The notes under the pieces are model-generated. The model searched no databases, was not told the origin of the DNA, and saw nothing but the letters and a program-made list of their open reading frames with translations. Shown piece by piece: positions 54,221-64,000 of a stretch of DNA of 64,000 nt. Every line of letters begins with the position of its first letter. Position 1 is the first letter of the stretch. The DNA is from OMII01 sp947467385 (GTDB lineage: Bacteria > Bdellovibrionota_C > UBA2361 > OMII01). Location: the NCBI GenBank assembly GCA_044360075.1, contig JBIKLA010000016.1, positions 1 through 64,000 on the forward strand, in the 5' to 3' direction. The position numbers and the translations under genes are program-made.

Positions 54221-55508
54221 CCCCTTCGGCATTGCACGCCGGTGCCGCGAACCTCTGCGAAACCTCCTGGTAAAACTCCTCGTTGAGCACTCTCACTGCA
54301 GAGTCACAAAACTTCCGGGCCACAAGCACCGAGAGCTTTATCTCAGACGTGTTAACCATTTGCACATTGATTCCCTCGCGCTCAAGGGCGCGGAATACGC
54401 GACCCGCAACGTCAGTATGGTAGCGCATGCCGAGGCCGACGACAGAGACCTTTGCGATGTTTCTCTCAATCGTTACCCCTTCGGCCATGAGCTCCGGGAT
54501 AACCTCTCGGACCACCTCAAGCGCAATAGAGCTATGCTCATCCGCGACGGTGATGCTTACGTTGAGGCGGTCTGGCCCCACGCTCTCTTGCGATATCATG
54601 TCAACGAGCACGTCACGCTCGCCAAGCACGCTAAAGAGCCGAGACATCGTCGAGATGTCTGCCGGCATGCGCTGAATCATCAGCCGCGCCTCGTCAACTC
54701 GGTGGGTAACCCCAGTGACAACCGGTTTCTCCATAAGCTCATCCTCACTAACAATCCACGTGCCGTTAACCCCCGGCTTGAAGGGGCCCGCAAAAGTCGA
54801 AAGCACGACGAGCGGCACCCCGTAGCGCATGGCGAAGTACACCGAGCGGGTGTGAAGTACCTTGGCCCCAAGGCTCGCCATCTCAAGCATCTCCTCGTGC
54901 GAGACCCGCTCAAGCAGCCGCGCTGAGCTGCAGATCCTCGGATCGCACGAGAACACTCCCGGCACGTCGGTGTAGATAAAGCAGGTCTTTGCCCCAAGCG
55001 CTGCGGCTATTGCGACCGCCGTAATATCCGAGCCGCCCCGGCCAAGCGTGGTAATATCGCCGCTCTCCGTGACACCCTGAAAACCGGCAACAACCGCAAC
55101 GCAGCCGTGATCGAGCACGGCCCGCAGCGACGCCGTGTCGATCTCCTCGATCAGCGCATTCGTGTGGCGGCTATTGGTGGATATCTGAGCCTGCGGCCCA
55201 AGCATACTCTTGGCGGCAGTGCCGAGGCTTGAGAGCCTCATGGCCAGCAGCGCTATCGTGACCTGCTCGCCGCTCGCCAGCAGCACATCCAGCTCGCGCG
55301 GCGCCGGCTCATCGACGCAGCTCTTTGCAAGCGCGACGAGCTTGTTCGTCTCTCCGGCCATGGCCGAGAGCACGACCACCACCCCAATTCCGGGGTTGTC
55401 GCGCCTAAACTGCACAACGATATCGGCCACCCCCTTGATGCGAGACACGTCCCCAACGGAGGTGCCGCCAAACTTCATAACAACGATAGGCTTTCTGGAA
55501 TCAGTCAT
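54153..55508 (-). CDS. lysC: aspartate kinase
   Basis: First step of the aspartate family (Lys, Thr, Met and DAP for peptidoglycan). 451 residues. N-terminal kinase: VMKFGGTSVGDVSRIKGV, TTLGRGGSDITAVAIAAALG and DVPGVFSCDPRICSSARLL. The C-terminal ACT pair (about 270-410) shows TMSRLFSVLGERDVLVDMIS and AGRVFRALEREGINVQMVNT, typical of feedback-inhibited enzymes. A 40-residue tail follows. It overlaps tsaE by 4 bases (ATGA). The DAP link fits its place near glmM. Confidence 0.97.
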   Translation of the reverse strand: MTDSRKPIVVMKFGGTSVGDVSRIKGVADIVVQFRRDNPGIGVVVVLSAMAGETNKLVALAKSCVDEPAPRELDVLLASGEQVTIALLAMRLSSLGTAAKSMLGPQAQISTNSRHTNALIEEIDTASLRAVLDHGCVAVVAGFQGVTESGDITTLGRGGSDITAVAIAAALGAKTCFIYTDVPGVFSCDPRICSSARLLERVSHEEMLEMASLGAKVLHTRSVYFAMRYGVPLVVLSTFAGPFKPGVNGTWIVSEDELMEKPVVTGVTHRVDEARLMIQRMPADISTMSRLFSVLGERDVLVDMISQESVGPDRLNVSITVADEHSSIALEVVREVIPELMAEGVTIERNIAKVSVVGLGMRYHTDVAGRVFRALEREGINVQMVNTSEIKLSVLVARKFCDSAVRVLNEEFYQEVSQRFAAPACNAEGATQEIALSRQASQEWAAGRGRA

Positions 55509-55939
55509 ACATCGAGGCGGGGCGCCAATGGGCCGCTGGCCACTACAGAGCGCAGGTTCCCAGCAAGTAATACCATCTTGAACAGAAGATCAATATCGCT
55601 AAGGATCTCGGGGCACCGATCCGGCCACTCAATGAGCCGCACCGTTCTGGTCCCCGGGGGCTCAAGCAGCTCGCCTGGAGCGGCCTTAAGCCGGTATAGA
55701 TCCCAGTGCTCGACCGTAAGGCCGCTCCTCACCTGGTACTCATACTGCAGGGCGAAGGTTGGCGAGGCGACATCCCCCTTGCTGCCCCCAAGGGCCTCTA
55801 CCAGGTGCCGAACAAAGGTGGTCTTCCCTGCGCCAAGGTCCCCCTCAAACCCGACCGTAATGCCACCGGTAATGAGACTTGCCACCCGGCCTGCGAGAGC
55901 TTGCGTGTCCTGCTCTGAGCGCAGCGTTTCGCCCTTCAT
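55505..55939 (-). CDS. tsaE: tRNA threonylcarbamoyladenosine biosynthesis protein TsaE
   Basis: ATPase of the t6A37 tRNA modification complex with TsaB and TsaD. 144 residues. Walker A GDLGAGKTTFVRHLVEAL (about 35-52), SPTFALQYEYQV and the conserved HWDLYRL are all visible. The C-terminal part is shorter and more variable. It overlaps nnr upstream and lysC downstream by ATGA junctions. tsaB and tsaD are not in the window. Confidence 0.95.
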   Translation of the reverse strand: MKGETLRSEQDTQALAGRVASLITGGITVGFEGDLGAGKTTFVRHLVEALGGSKGDVASPTFALQYEYQVRSGLTVEHWDLYRLKAAPGELLEPPGTRTVRLIEWPDRCPEILSDIDLLFKMVLLAGNLRSVVASGPLAPRLDV

Positions 55940-57555
55940 CGCTCAAGGACCCCAATGACCGAAGCCGCAGCACGCGCCACGTCGCCGGCAAGCACCGGCC
56001 CACCCGAGGCGCTTGAGGCTCGCTCCCCAGCACAGGCGTGAATGTACGCCCCAAGGGCGGCGGCATCGAATGACGACTCAGACCTTGCAAGAAGCGCAGC
56101 GACGATTCCCGACAAAACGTCCCCACTGCCGGCAGTAGCGAGGTATGGAGTGCCTCGTGCAACAACACCCATGCGCCCCTCTCCGCATACAATCGTTCCG
56201 GCGCCCTTAAGCACCGCCGTGCCAGAATAACGCTCCGAAAGTTCCCGAGCCGCGGCGAAGCGGTCTCCCTGTATAACGCTCACCGGCTTCCCGAGCAGCC
56301 GGCTCGCCTCTCCCGGATGTGGAGTTATCACCGCCTGCAGCCCCTGCAGCGAGATGCCATGCTGCGCGACGGCATTAAGCGCATCAGCATCGGCCACGAC
56401 CCGCTTTCCGATCGCCTTGAGCTCCTGAACTAATCCTCGAATACAAGAAACCGTTTCCGCAGACTGTCCCAGGCCCGGGCCGACCACAACCACATCAGCC
56501 AGCGTCGCCGCCCGAACAACATGCGGTACGTCGTCAGGCATCAGGAACGGCGCATCGCCAGGCAGTACCTCGTGCATGCACTCAGGAGGTGCTCCGAGCC
56601 CGCCCCAACCGGCCCTAACAACGCGCGTGACGAGACCTGCGCCGGCATGCAGCGCGCCAAGAACTGCGAGCACCGGCGCGCCGGGCATCGCAGCAGACCC
56701 GCCGACCACAAGAATCCGGCCGAGATCTCCCTTATGCGAATCGGAGCGGCGCGGCGCGAGCCGAGGCAGCGCGGGCCCCTCAATCGCTGAGCATGCCACC
56801 GGCTGGCGCACTGCGATGCCGATATTGACCGCCACTATCGACCCGCACGCGGCGCGCCCAGGAAACTGCATCATGCCTCGCTTGACGAGCTGCACCGTCA
56901 CGGTGCGGTCGGCCTGAACGTGTGGATCAGCGACCGCTCCGGTGTCCCCGTCGAGCCCCGTTGGAAGGTCTAGCGAGACGATCGACAGAGAGGGCCTCTC
57001 CATCTTCTCTTCCATGAGGCGTGAAACGAGCTCGGCGATCGGTCCCCGCAACACCGACCGCTGCCCGGTTCCGAGCAGGGCATCGACCGCCAGGGCGGCG
57101 CTTGCAAAGAGCGCCTCTGCCTGATCGGCAGCAAGCACGCGCACATGCGCCGCAAGGGGCTTGAGCGCAGCCGGCAACGGCTCCGCAATCACCACATGAG
57201 GGCAACGCGCAACCTGCGAAACAAACTCGGCCGAATAACGCTCCGAGGCCGTAATGAGCGCCGTAACCGGGACCCCGTTCTCCGCCAGGAGCCGCGCCAC
57301 CACAAGTCCATCGCCGCCATTGTTGCCTGGGCCACATAACACCAGCACACGCCGGTGCTCCCGCCGCAGCATCCCCTCGACCTCAGCAGCCATGCCACGC
57401 CCCGCGCGCTCCATGAGCTCAAGCGCAGAGCTCCCCGCCGTGACCGCCGCGGCATCCAGCTCTGCCATCTCGAGGCTTGAGGGAAGGCACCACGCGCTCT
57501 CTTCAGCCGAGGCAACGCGAACCGGGGCGAAACTTCCTGAAACGATTCCGCTCAC
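55936..57555 (-). CDS. nnr: bifunctional NAD(P)H-hydrate epimerase / ADP-dependent dehydratase
   Basis: Repairs damaged NADHX and NADPHX. 539 residues from a GTG at 57555 inside the glmM stop (overlap 4 bases); the longer frame to 57630 lies in glmM. N-terminal YjeF_N epimerase: LMERAGRGMA, CGPGNNGGDGLVVARLL and DLPTGLDGDTG. C-terminal kinase-like dehydratase (about 265-530): VVGPGLGQSAE, ADADALN, ITPHPGEASRLLG, LKGAGTIVCGEG and LATAGSGDVLSGIVAALLAR. Part of the compact minus-strand unit with tsaE, a common pairing. Confidence 0.96.
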   Translation of the reverse strand: MSGIVSGSFAPVRVASAEESAWCLPSSLEMAELDAAAVTAGSSALELMERAGRGMAAEVEGMLRREHRRVLVLCGPGNNGGDGLVVARLLAENGVPVTALITASERYSAEFVSQVARCPHVVIAEPLPAALKPLAAHVRVLAADQAEALFASAALAVDALLGTGQRSVLRGPIAELVSRLMEEKMERPSLSIVSLDLPTGLDGDTGAVADPHVQADRTVTVQLVKRGMMQFPGRAACGSIVAVNIGIAVRQPVACSAIEGPALPRLAPRRSDSHKGDLGRILVVGGSAAMPGAPVLAVLGALHAGAGLVTRVVRAGWGGLGAPPECMHEVLPGDAPFLMPDDVPHVVRAATLADVVVVGPGLGQSAETVSCIRGLVQELKAIGKRVVADADALNAVAQHGISLQGLQAVITPHPGEASRLLGKPVSVIQGDRFAAARELSERYSGTAVLKGAGTIVCGEGRMGVVARGTPYLATAGSGDVLSGIVAALLARSESSFDAAALGAYIHACAGERASSASGGPVLAGDVARAAASVIGVLER

Positions 57556-58916
57556 ACTGCCCCGATCTCTTTCTCGATAATTCCAGCCAGGTCCGTCGCG
57601 TGCTTCCTGCACTGGTCCTCGTCCTCGCACTCAACCATGACGCGCACCTTGTTCTCAGTGCCGGAGTAGCGCACGAGCACCCGTCCGGTATTTCCAAGCT
57701 CCTTCTCTTTCTGGGCGATCGCCTGGACGAGCGCCGGGATGCTCTCAAGCGGCGGCTTCTGCGCCACTTTTATGTTAATGAGCTTCTGCGGGAAGGTCAC
57801 AAACGGCGCAGCGAGCTCCGAAAGCGACTTGCCCTTGCGGCACATCACGGCCATCACCATAAGAGCCGTGAGCATACCATCGCCGGTCGTTGAGTAGTCG
57901 GAAAAGATCGTGTGACCCGACTGCTCTCCGCCGACCTGGCAGCCTTGGCGCAGCATCTCCTCAAGCACCGCACGATCGCCGACTCCGGTCCTAACCACCG
58001 AGATGCCGTGGCTTCCAAGCAGCTTGTCGAGCCCAAGGTTCGACATAACCGTCGCAACCACAGAGTTCTTGCGCAGCAGCCCGCGCTCAAGCAAGTCGAG
58101 CGCGCAGATGGCCAGCAAGATGTCGCCGTCGAGCACCCTGCCCTTCTCGTCAACGAGGATGCAGCGGTCAGCGTCGCCATCAAGCGAGATGCCGAGGTTA
58201 AGGTTCTGCTCAACGACGAGCTTGCCCACCACCTCGGGAAAGAGGCTTCCGAAGCCAGCGTTAATGTTTCGTCCACTCGGGCTAACCCCGCGCGAGACCA
58301 CCTCTGCCCCGAGCTCCGTTAGCGTCTGCGGTGCCACGACGTATGCAGCGCCGTTTGCGCAATCGAGCCCCACCTTGAGCCCCTCAAGCGACAGCTCGCG
58401 CGGAAAGCTCTCTTTGAGGTACACCGTGTAGCGCCCAACCGCGTCGTTAATTCGAGCTGCCTTGCCGATGTGGCCGGCATCGGTTGCCTTTCCGTCGAGA
58501 ACTCCGGGCTCAAGCAGCCGCTCGATCTCGTTCTCAAGCTCATCCGGGAGCTTAAATCCGTCAGATCCGAAGATCTTTATGCCGTTGTCCTCAAACGGGT
58601 TGTGCGATGCCGAGATCACGATCCCCGCGTCTGCGCGCATGCTCTTGGCAAGGTACGCAACGCCCGGGGTCGGGATCGGGCCGCTCAGCATGAGGTCGGC
58701 ACCCATTGCGGTTATTCCAGCGGCGAGCGAGCTCTCAATCATGTAGCCCGACAGGCGCGTATCCTTGCCGATCAGGATGCGCCGTTTCTTCTCGCCGCGC
58801 ATGAACACCTGCGCGACAGCCTTGCCAAGGCGCACGAGGGTCTCTGGGTCGAGCGGAGAAACCCCAGCCACCCCGCGAATTCCATCCGTTCCGAAATATC
58901 GTCTCTCTGATGTCAT
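57552..58916 (-). CDS. glmM: phosphoglucosamine mutase
   Basis: Interconverts glucosamine-6-P and glucosamine-1-P for UDP-GlcNAc synthesis. 454 residues. Motifs: FGTDGIRGVAG (about 8-18), the phosphoserine loop IVISASHNPFEDNGIKIFG, the metal loop SLDGDADRCILVDEKG, the sugar loop GGEQSGH, and the C-terminal RYSGTENKVRVMVE. It follows cdaR by 36 bases and overlaps nnr by 4 bases. GlmM is physically linked to the CdaA-CdaR module in several bacteria and inhibits the cyclase there. Confidence 0.98.
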   Translation of the reverse strand: MTSERRYFGTDGIRGVAGVSPLDPETLVRLGKAVAQVFMRGEKKRRILIGKDTRLSGYMIESSLAAGITAMGADLMLSGPIPTPGVAYLAKSMRADAGIVISASHNPFEDNGIKIFGSDGFKLPDELENEIERLLEPGVLDGKATDAGHIGKAARINDAVGRYTVYLKESFPRELSLEGLKVGLDCANGAAYVVAPQTLTELGAEVVSRGVSPSGRNINAGFGSLFPEVVGKLVVEQNLNLGISLDGDADRCILVDEKGRVLDGDILLAICALDLLERGLLRKNSVVATVMSNLGLDKLLGSHGISVVRTGVGDRAVLEEMLRQGCQVGGEQSGHTIFSDYSTTGDGMLTALMVMAVMCRKGKSLSELAAPFVTFPQKLINIKVAQKPPLESIPALVQAIAQKEKELGNTGRVLVRYSGTENKVRVMVECEDEDQCRKHATDLAGIIEKEIGAV

Positions 58917-58952
58917 AGTACCTCACCCAACTTCAATCATTTTATTCCGCGC

Positions 58953-59900
58953 TTACCGCTTCTTGGAACTCTGGCTCTTCGCTGTACCCTTCGAGGGGCC
59001 GTTATACCAGATAGTCACCTGCGCCGGAGACACCTTAACGAGCTTAGTGCCCTTGGGAATCTCAACCTGCACATCGATCGGCTCTCCGGAGCGCTCTGGC
59101 ATCTTCCCCAGCGTAAGGAACGGGATAACCTCCTTCGGTGAGAGCTCCCCGACCATCTCCTCGGGCCCCATGAGCGTCACCTGCACCGCCCCCGGATTGA
59201 ATTTTATCCACTTCCTGTCGAGATCCGTCCGCAGCTCAATCGGCCTGGCGGCAAACTGCCGCTCAACCGGCTTCGGCTGGACCTCGACGGAGGCCGCAAC
59301 GCTCGACACCGAGAGGGTTGATAGCGCTCCTGGCCTGCGCAAGTTAAGCGTTACCCGTTCAGATTCCTTGATGTCCCGCAGGTCAAGCGGCTCCGTCTCA
59401 ACCGAGCGCAGCTGCTTAATCTCGGAGCGCGGCCCTCGCACCGTCACCGTTCGCGGGTCAACCTCAATGCCGACAAGCTCAATCTCCTTCGAGAGCGAGC
59501 CGAGCTGTGGCACCTCAATCTTGATGGCCCGTTCCTCCACGCTTTCAAACACAAGCTCCACCTCTGGCGGATCCATGGCAAGGACGCTCACCGACGGGGG
59601 AAGAGAGATGTCGCTGCTCATGAGCTGTGCCACATACTTTCCCTCGACATCATCAGGCAGCTTCAGCCGAAGCGCCGGCGGGGAGGCTGCGACCTCACCG
59701 ATCAGGAACGATGGGCCCTTAACCGTCACCTGAATCCCCTGCTTCATGCGCTTAACAAGCACCTTCTCCGCCGGCGGATTTCGTATCTCGATCGGCACAA
59801 AGAGGCTGACGACGCTCGTGTTACTCGCATCCTGCAGCGAGTAGGCAAGCAACATGGCCGCGATGAGCGAGATGAGCTTAAGTGAGAGGTTGCGCGTCAT
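58953..59900 (-). CDS. cdaR: YbbR-domain protein, CdaA regulator
   Basis: 315 residues. An N-terminal membrane anchor (LSLKLISLIAAMLLAYSLQD) is followed by at least three YbbR-like beta repeats. Each has a pattern such as VPIEIRNPP...VTVKGP, IEVPQLGSLSKEIELVGIEV...VTVRGP and VQVTLMGPEE. The C-terminus ends with Lys-rich GTAKSQSSKKR. It faces the periplasm and modulates CdaA. It overlaps cdaA by ATGA and precedes glmM. Confidence 0.93.
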   Translation of the reverse strand: MTRNLSLKLISLIAAMLLAYSLQDASNTSVVSLFVPIEIRNPPAEKVLVKRMKQGIQVTVKGPSFLIGEVAASPPALRLKLPDDVEGKYVAQLMSSDISLPPSVSVLAMDPPEVELVFESVEERAIKIEVPQLGSLSKEIELVGIEVDPRTVTVRGPRSEIKQLRSVETEPLDLRDIKESERVTLNLRRPGALSTLSVSSVAASVEVQPKPVERQFAARPIELRTDLDRKWIKFNPGAVQVTLMGPEEMVGELSPKEVIPFLTLGKMPERSGEPIDVQVEIPKGTKLVKVSPAQVTIWYNGPSKGTAKSQSSKKR

Positions 59901-60709
59901 GCGGCGCCCCCATCAACAAGGCGCGTCGTTGCCGTCATCGCCGCGAAGCCTCCATCGTTCTTCTCAAGTAGCTCCTGGAGCGTCGCCGCATCGAGGTTGC
60001 GATAGAACTTACCCTCAATGATAAGAGTAATCGCCCCCGACTCTTCCGAGGTTACGATCACCATCGCATCCGTTCGCTCGGTCAGCCCTAGGGCAGCACG
60101 ATGACGGGTCCCCAAGTTCGGATCGAGGTCCGGATTGAAGCTGAGCGGCAGCACGCACCCTGCCGCCTTGATGCGGGGGCCCTCGAGGATTACCGCCCCA
60201 TCATGGAGCGGCGACTCCTTGACGAATATGCTGTAGAGCAGCTTGCGGCTCAGGTCGGCGTTGAGAGTTACCCCCTCCTCCATGAACTCCTCAAGACCCA
60301 CATCGCGACGAATCACGATGAGGCTCCCAAGCTTGGCCTTGGCCAGCTTGCTCACGGTGACCGCTACCTCCTCGAAGTGATTGTGCGCCGCCTGCCGCTG
60401 CGGCTGCGCAAAGAGGAACGGTTTCACACCCACCTTGGTAAGCGTGCGCCGAATCTCGTCCTGGAATATGACCACGATGACCAGAATGATTGAGTTAAGG
60501 AAGTTGTCAATTAGCCACGCCACCGTGACGAGCCCAAGCGGCTTGGCGAGCACGTACACCAGCGCTATGGAAGCAAGCCCGACCAGCATCGGGGCGGCGC
60601 GCGTCCCGCGCACGATAAGGAGCGCTCGATATATGATGAAGGACACAATCAGGATATCGAGCGCCTGGACGAACAGGGATGTCGACACTCCAAAGACGCT
60701 GTATCCCAT
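59897..60709 (-). CDS. cdaA: diadenylate cyclase CdaA
   Basis: Makes cyclic di-AMP from two ATP. 270 residues from the ATG at 60709 (a TTG at 60721 is possible). Three N-terminal membrane helices (about 10-85) are followed by the DAC domain: ADLSRKLLYSIFVKESPLHDGAVILEGPRIKAAGCVLPLS carries the catalytic Asp-Gly-Ala, and LGTRHRAALGLTERTDAMVIVTSEESGAITL carries the RHR motif and the conserved SEE. It overlaps cdaR and follows ftsH by 40 bases. Confidence 0.97.
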   Translation of the reverse strand: MGYSVFGVSTSLFVQALDILIVSFIIYRALLIVRGTRAAPMLVGLASIALVYVLAKPLGLVTVAWLIDNFLNSIILVIVVIFQDEIRRTLTKVGVKPFLFAQPQRQAAHNHFEEVAVTVSKLAKAKLGSLIVIRRDVGLEEFMEEGVTLNADLSRKLLYSIFVKESPLHDGAVILEGPRIKAAGCVLPLSFNPDLDPNLGTRHRAALGLTERTDAMVIVTSEESGAITLIIEGKFYRNLDAATLQELLEKNDGGFAAMTATTRLVDGGAA

Positions 60710-60749
60710 ACCGAAACACAAAAAATCCTATCAGCCCGCCGAGGCGAAG

Positions 60750-62612
<1,863 letters not shown>

Positions 62613-62886
62613 GAAACGTAACCTCCACTGTCACCGCCACGCCTTGGGCGGTGCTCCGTTCTTTTTTTGGGGCTAAGGCTCTGCGCTTTCCAGCCTGGCG
62701 GCCGGAGCGCACTCGGGCTCAATCGAAACCCGGTCCCTACGCCAGTATAGGAAGCGCTTTCTTCGAATAAAATTCAAAAAAAGCCGGCGCCCCCCACGGG
62801 CGAGCGCGGCTCCTTGCGACGCCCACCGGAATACCTACTCCGGCAAGCGCTCATGGACCGCTTCCAACATCCTGTTTACCCCAGAC
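62613..62886. promoter_or_regulatory. upstream region of ftsH
   Basis: 274 bases between tilS and ftsH on the same strand with no gene. On the minus strand CTATACT near 62744 and an AT-rich stretch upstream suggest a promoter, but the -35 is not clear. A CCGCC...GGCGG hairpin with a T run near 62660 lies in plus orientation and has no matching gene. Confidence 0.3.
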
Positions 62887-63876
62887 CTAGGCTTCGGACA
62901 ACCTTGAGCTTTTCGCCCTTTGTGGGCCCCATACCAGGCCAAAGCGGTCGCGGGAGAGCGTTATCCCGGCCCGAAGCTGCACTGAGGGCACCCGACCGAG
63001 CAGGAGTCCCACCACCTCGCAGGCCGCCTTCTCCCCCATCCGATAGCCGGTAATAGGGAGGGTGAGAGCCTCGGCGATGCGCCACTGCAGGCCATACGGG
63101 CTCTGCTCCAGGACCTGAGCGCAGGAGGTGAGCCAGGCCGGGTTCCCGCCCTGAAGGCCGCCAAGCCGGGCGGCGCGTTCGCTCGCCAGGGCCTGGAGCG
63201 CGTCGCAATCAGAGGCGATTCCATGCGCCCGCTCGGCCAGTATCCACACCATCGACGGATCGAAGTCCTGCTCCAGGCGCGGTAGAAGGGTGTGTCGGAT
63301 CCGGTTTCGCACCAAGGTTACGTCGGCGTTAGTTGGATCCTCGCGGAATTCAAGCCCGTGGCGCGAGAGGTACTCCTCTATCTGGCTTCGGGATACGCCG
63401 AGCAGCGGCCTCATGAGCCGGCGCTGCTCATCCCGTCGCTCAATCGAGTTAAGCTCCTTATTGGCGAAGAGCCGTATGAGGAGGGTCTCGGCCACGTCAT
63501 TCGCTGTGTGGGCCGTTACAATCCAGTCGAGCTTGCGCGAACTGCGCACTTCGCGCAGAACCTTGTAGCGCTGATCACGGCCCCACGCCTCAAGGTTTGC
63601 CCCCTGCGGCCGCACACCGAGGGTCGCGACATGACATTTGACCCCAAGCTGCCTGGCCACCTCAGTGCAGAATCCGGCGTCATCTCCGCTTGAGGGGCGC
63701 AACGCATGGTCGATGTGACACGCCTCGACCCGCACCTTGAGCAGCCGCGAGTTTCGCACCAGCGCATCGAGCAGAACCGACGAGTCCTTGCCTCCCGAAT
63801 AGGCAACCAGCACGCCGCACCCCTGCGGGATGCTCTCCTTAAGCGCGGTTTGGATCGACTGTCGCCGACGGGCCAT
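62887..63876 (-). CDS. tilS: tRNA(Ile)-lysidine synthase
   Basis: Converts C34 of tRNA-Ile2 to lysidine so that it reads AUA. 329 residues. The PP-loop is VAYSGGKDSSVLLDAL (about 24-39), followed by CHIDHALRPSSGDDAGFC and WIVTAHTANDVAETLLIRL. The central VRNRIRHTLLPRLEQDFDP is TilS-specific. The C-terminal domain is shortened compared with E. coli TilS (432 aa) and resembles the compact forms. It starts 12 bases after the hsp20 gene. Confidence 0.95.
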   Translation of the reverse strand: MARRRQSIQTALKESIPQGCGVLVAYSGGKDSSVLLDALVRNSRLLKVRVEACHIDHALRPSSGDDAGFCTEVARQLGVKCHVATLGVRPQGANLEAWGRDQRYKVLREVRSSRKLDWIVTAHTANDVAETLLIRLFANKELNSIERRDEQRRLMRPLLGVSRSQIEEYLSRHGLEFREDPTNADVTLVRNRIRHTLLPRLEQDFDPSMVWILAERAHGIASDCDALQALASERAARLGGLQGGNPAWLTSCAQVLEQSPYGLQWRIAEALTLPITGYRMGEKAACEVVGLLLGRVPSVQLRAGITLSRDRFGLVWGPQRAKSSRLSEA

Positions 63877-63888
63877 AAAACTTCGGGC

Positions 63889-64000
63889 CTAGCTAGGACG
63901 AATACTGACCTTGCGCGGGCTGGAGTGCGGGAGCTCCTTGAACGGCAGCACTATCGTCACGACACCCTTGTTGGAAGTGGCTTCAACCCGATCCGCATCG
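63889..64000 (-). CDS. hsp20: small heat-shock protein (Hsp20/alpha-crystallin), C-terminus (partial)
   Basis: The last 37 codons before the window edge, ending in TAG at 63889. The sequence DADRVEATSNKGVVTIVLPF followed by SSPRKVSIRP matches the C-terminal half of the alpha-crystallin domain (VEAxxxxGVLxIxLPK...KIxI). Such proteins hold unfolding proteins in the cytosol. It is 12 bases upstream of tilS and may be cotranscribed with it. Confidence 0.75.
   Translation of the reverse strand, partial: DADRVEATSNKGVVTIVLPFKELPHSSPRKVSIRPS

Noticed and set aside
62640..62680. plus-strand terminator before ftsH
   Set aside because: A weak CCGCC/GGCGG hairpin with a T run but no plus-strand gene upstream that it could serve.

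Overview
This 64 kb window is chromosomal DNA from a Gram-negative bacterium. It is moderately GC-rich and dense with housekeeping genes. lpxD (lipid A) and a Tat pair argue for an outer-membrane organism. The c-di-AMP cassette (ftsH-cdaA-cdaR-glmM), the ftsZ-ftsA-ftsQ-murB-murC block and several orphan families look like the former delta-proteobacteria (Bdellovibrionota, Myxococcota or Desulfuromonadota type). That placement is inference; no rRNA gene is present to confirm it.

Region 1 (1-2.7 kb) is accessory. It holds the start of a REP-associated tyrosine transposase-like gene, ten copies of a 13-bp palindrome typical of REP arrays, two tiny overlapping membrane-protein genes, a frameshifted integrase remnant, a tRNA-Leu(UAA) with a duplicated 5' half, and an orphan gene. 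Region 2 (2.7-6.1 kb) holds phhA, aspS and an orphan, all on the minus strand.

Region 3 (6.2-21 kb) is the wall and division region. On the minus strand ftsW-murG are followed by a pentameric ligand-gated ion-channel homologue. Further on, murC-murB-ftsQ-ftsA-ftsZ end at a strong terminator. Between these two minus-strand blocks sits a plus-strand cassette: alpha/beta hydrolase, membrane-anchored MurF-like ligase, variant Ddl-like ligase, and a tandem AsnC/Lrp-type regulator. This cassette is the most interesting multi-gene unit in the window. FtsZ also carries a Phe inside its GTP-binding signature.

Region 4 (21-30 kb) contains a methyltransferase, a DUF2905 protein, tatB-tatC, an HDOD-like protein, a possible small RNA ending in a perfect terminator, lpxD, a lipoprotein combining substrate-binding and VWA-like halves, and the minus-strand run dnaE - AI-2E-type permease - nadC - birA. 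Region 5 (33.8-45 kb) has an exonuclease I-like gene, sucA, a flagellin-like protein with no flagellar neighbours, an esterase, three small orphans, an OafA-type acyltransferase, and guaA.

Region 6 (45-54 kb) has der-rnc, a membrane-protein gene split by an in-frame TAG, mnmA with a cysteine desulfurase (the tRNA 2-thiouridine pair), a helix-hairpin-helix protein, and a GT4 glycosyltransferase. Region 7 (54-64 kb) is a long minus-strand run: hsp20 (partial), tilS, ftsH, cdaA, cdaR, glmM, nnr, tsaE, lysC. Many junctions there overlap by 4 bases. It links c-di-AMP synthesis, cell-wall precursor supply (GlmM), tRNA modification and metabolite repair.
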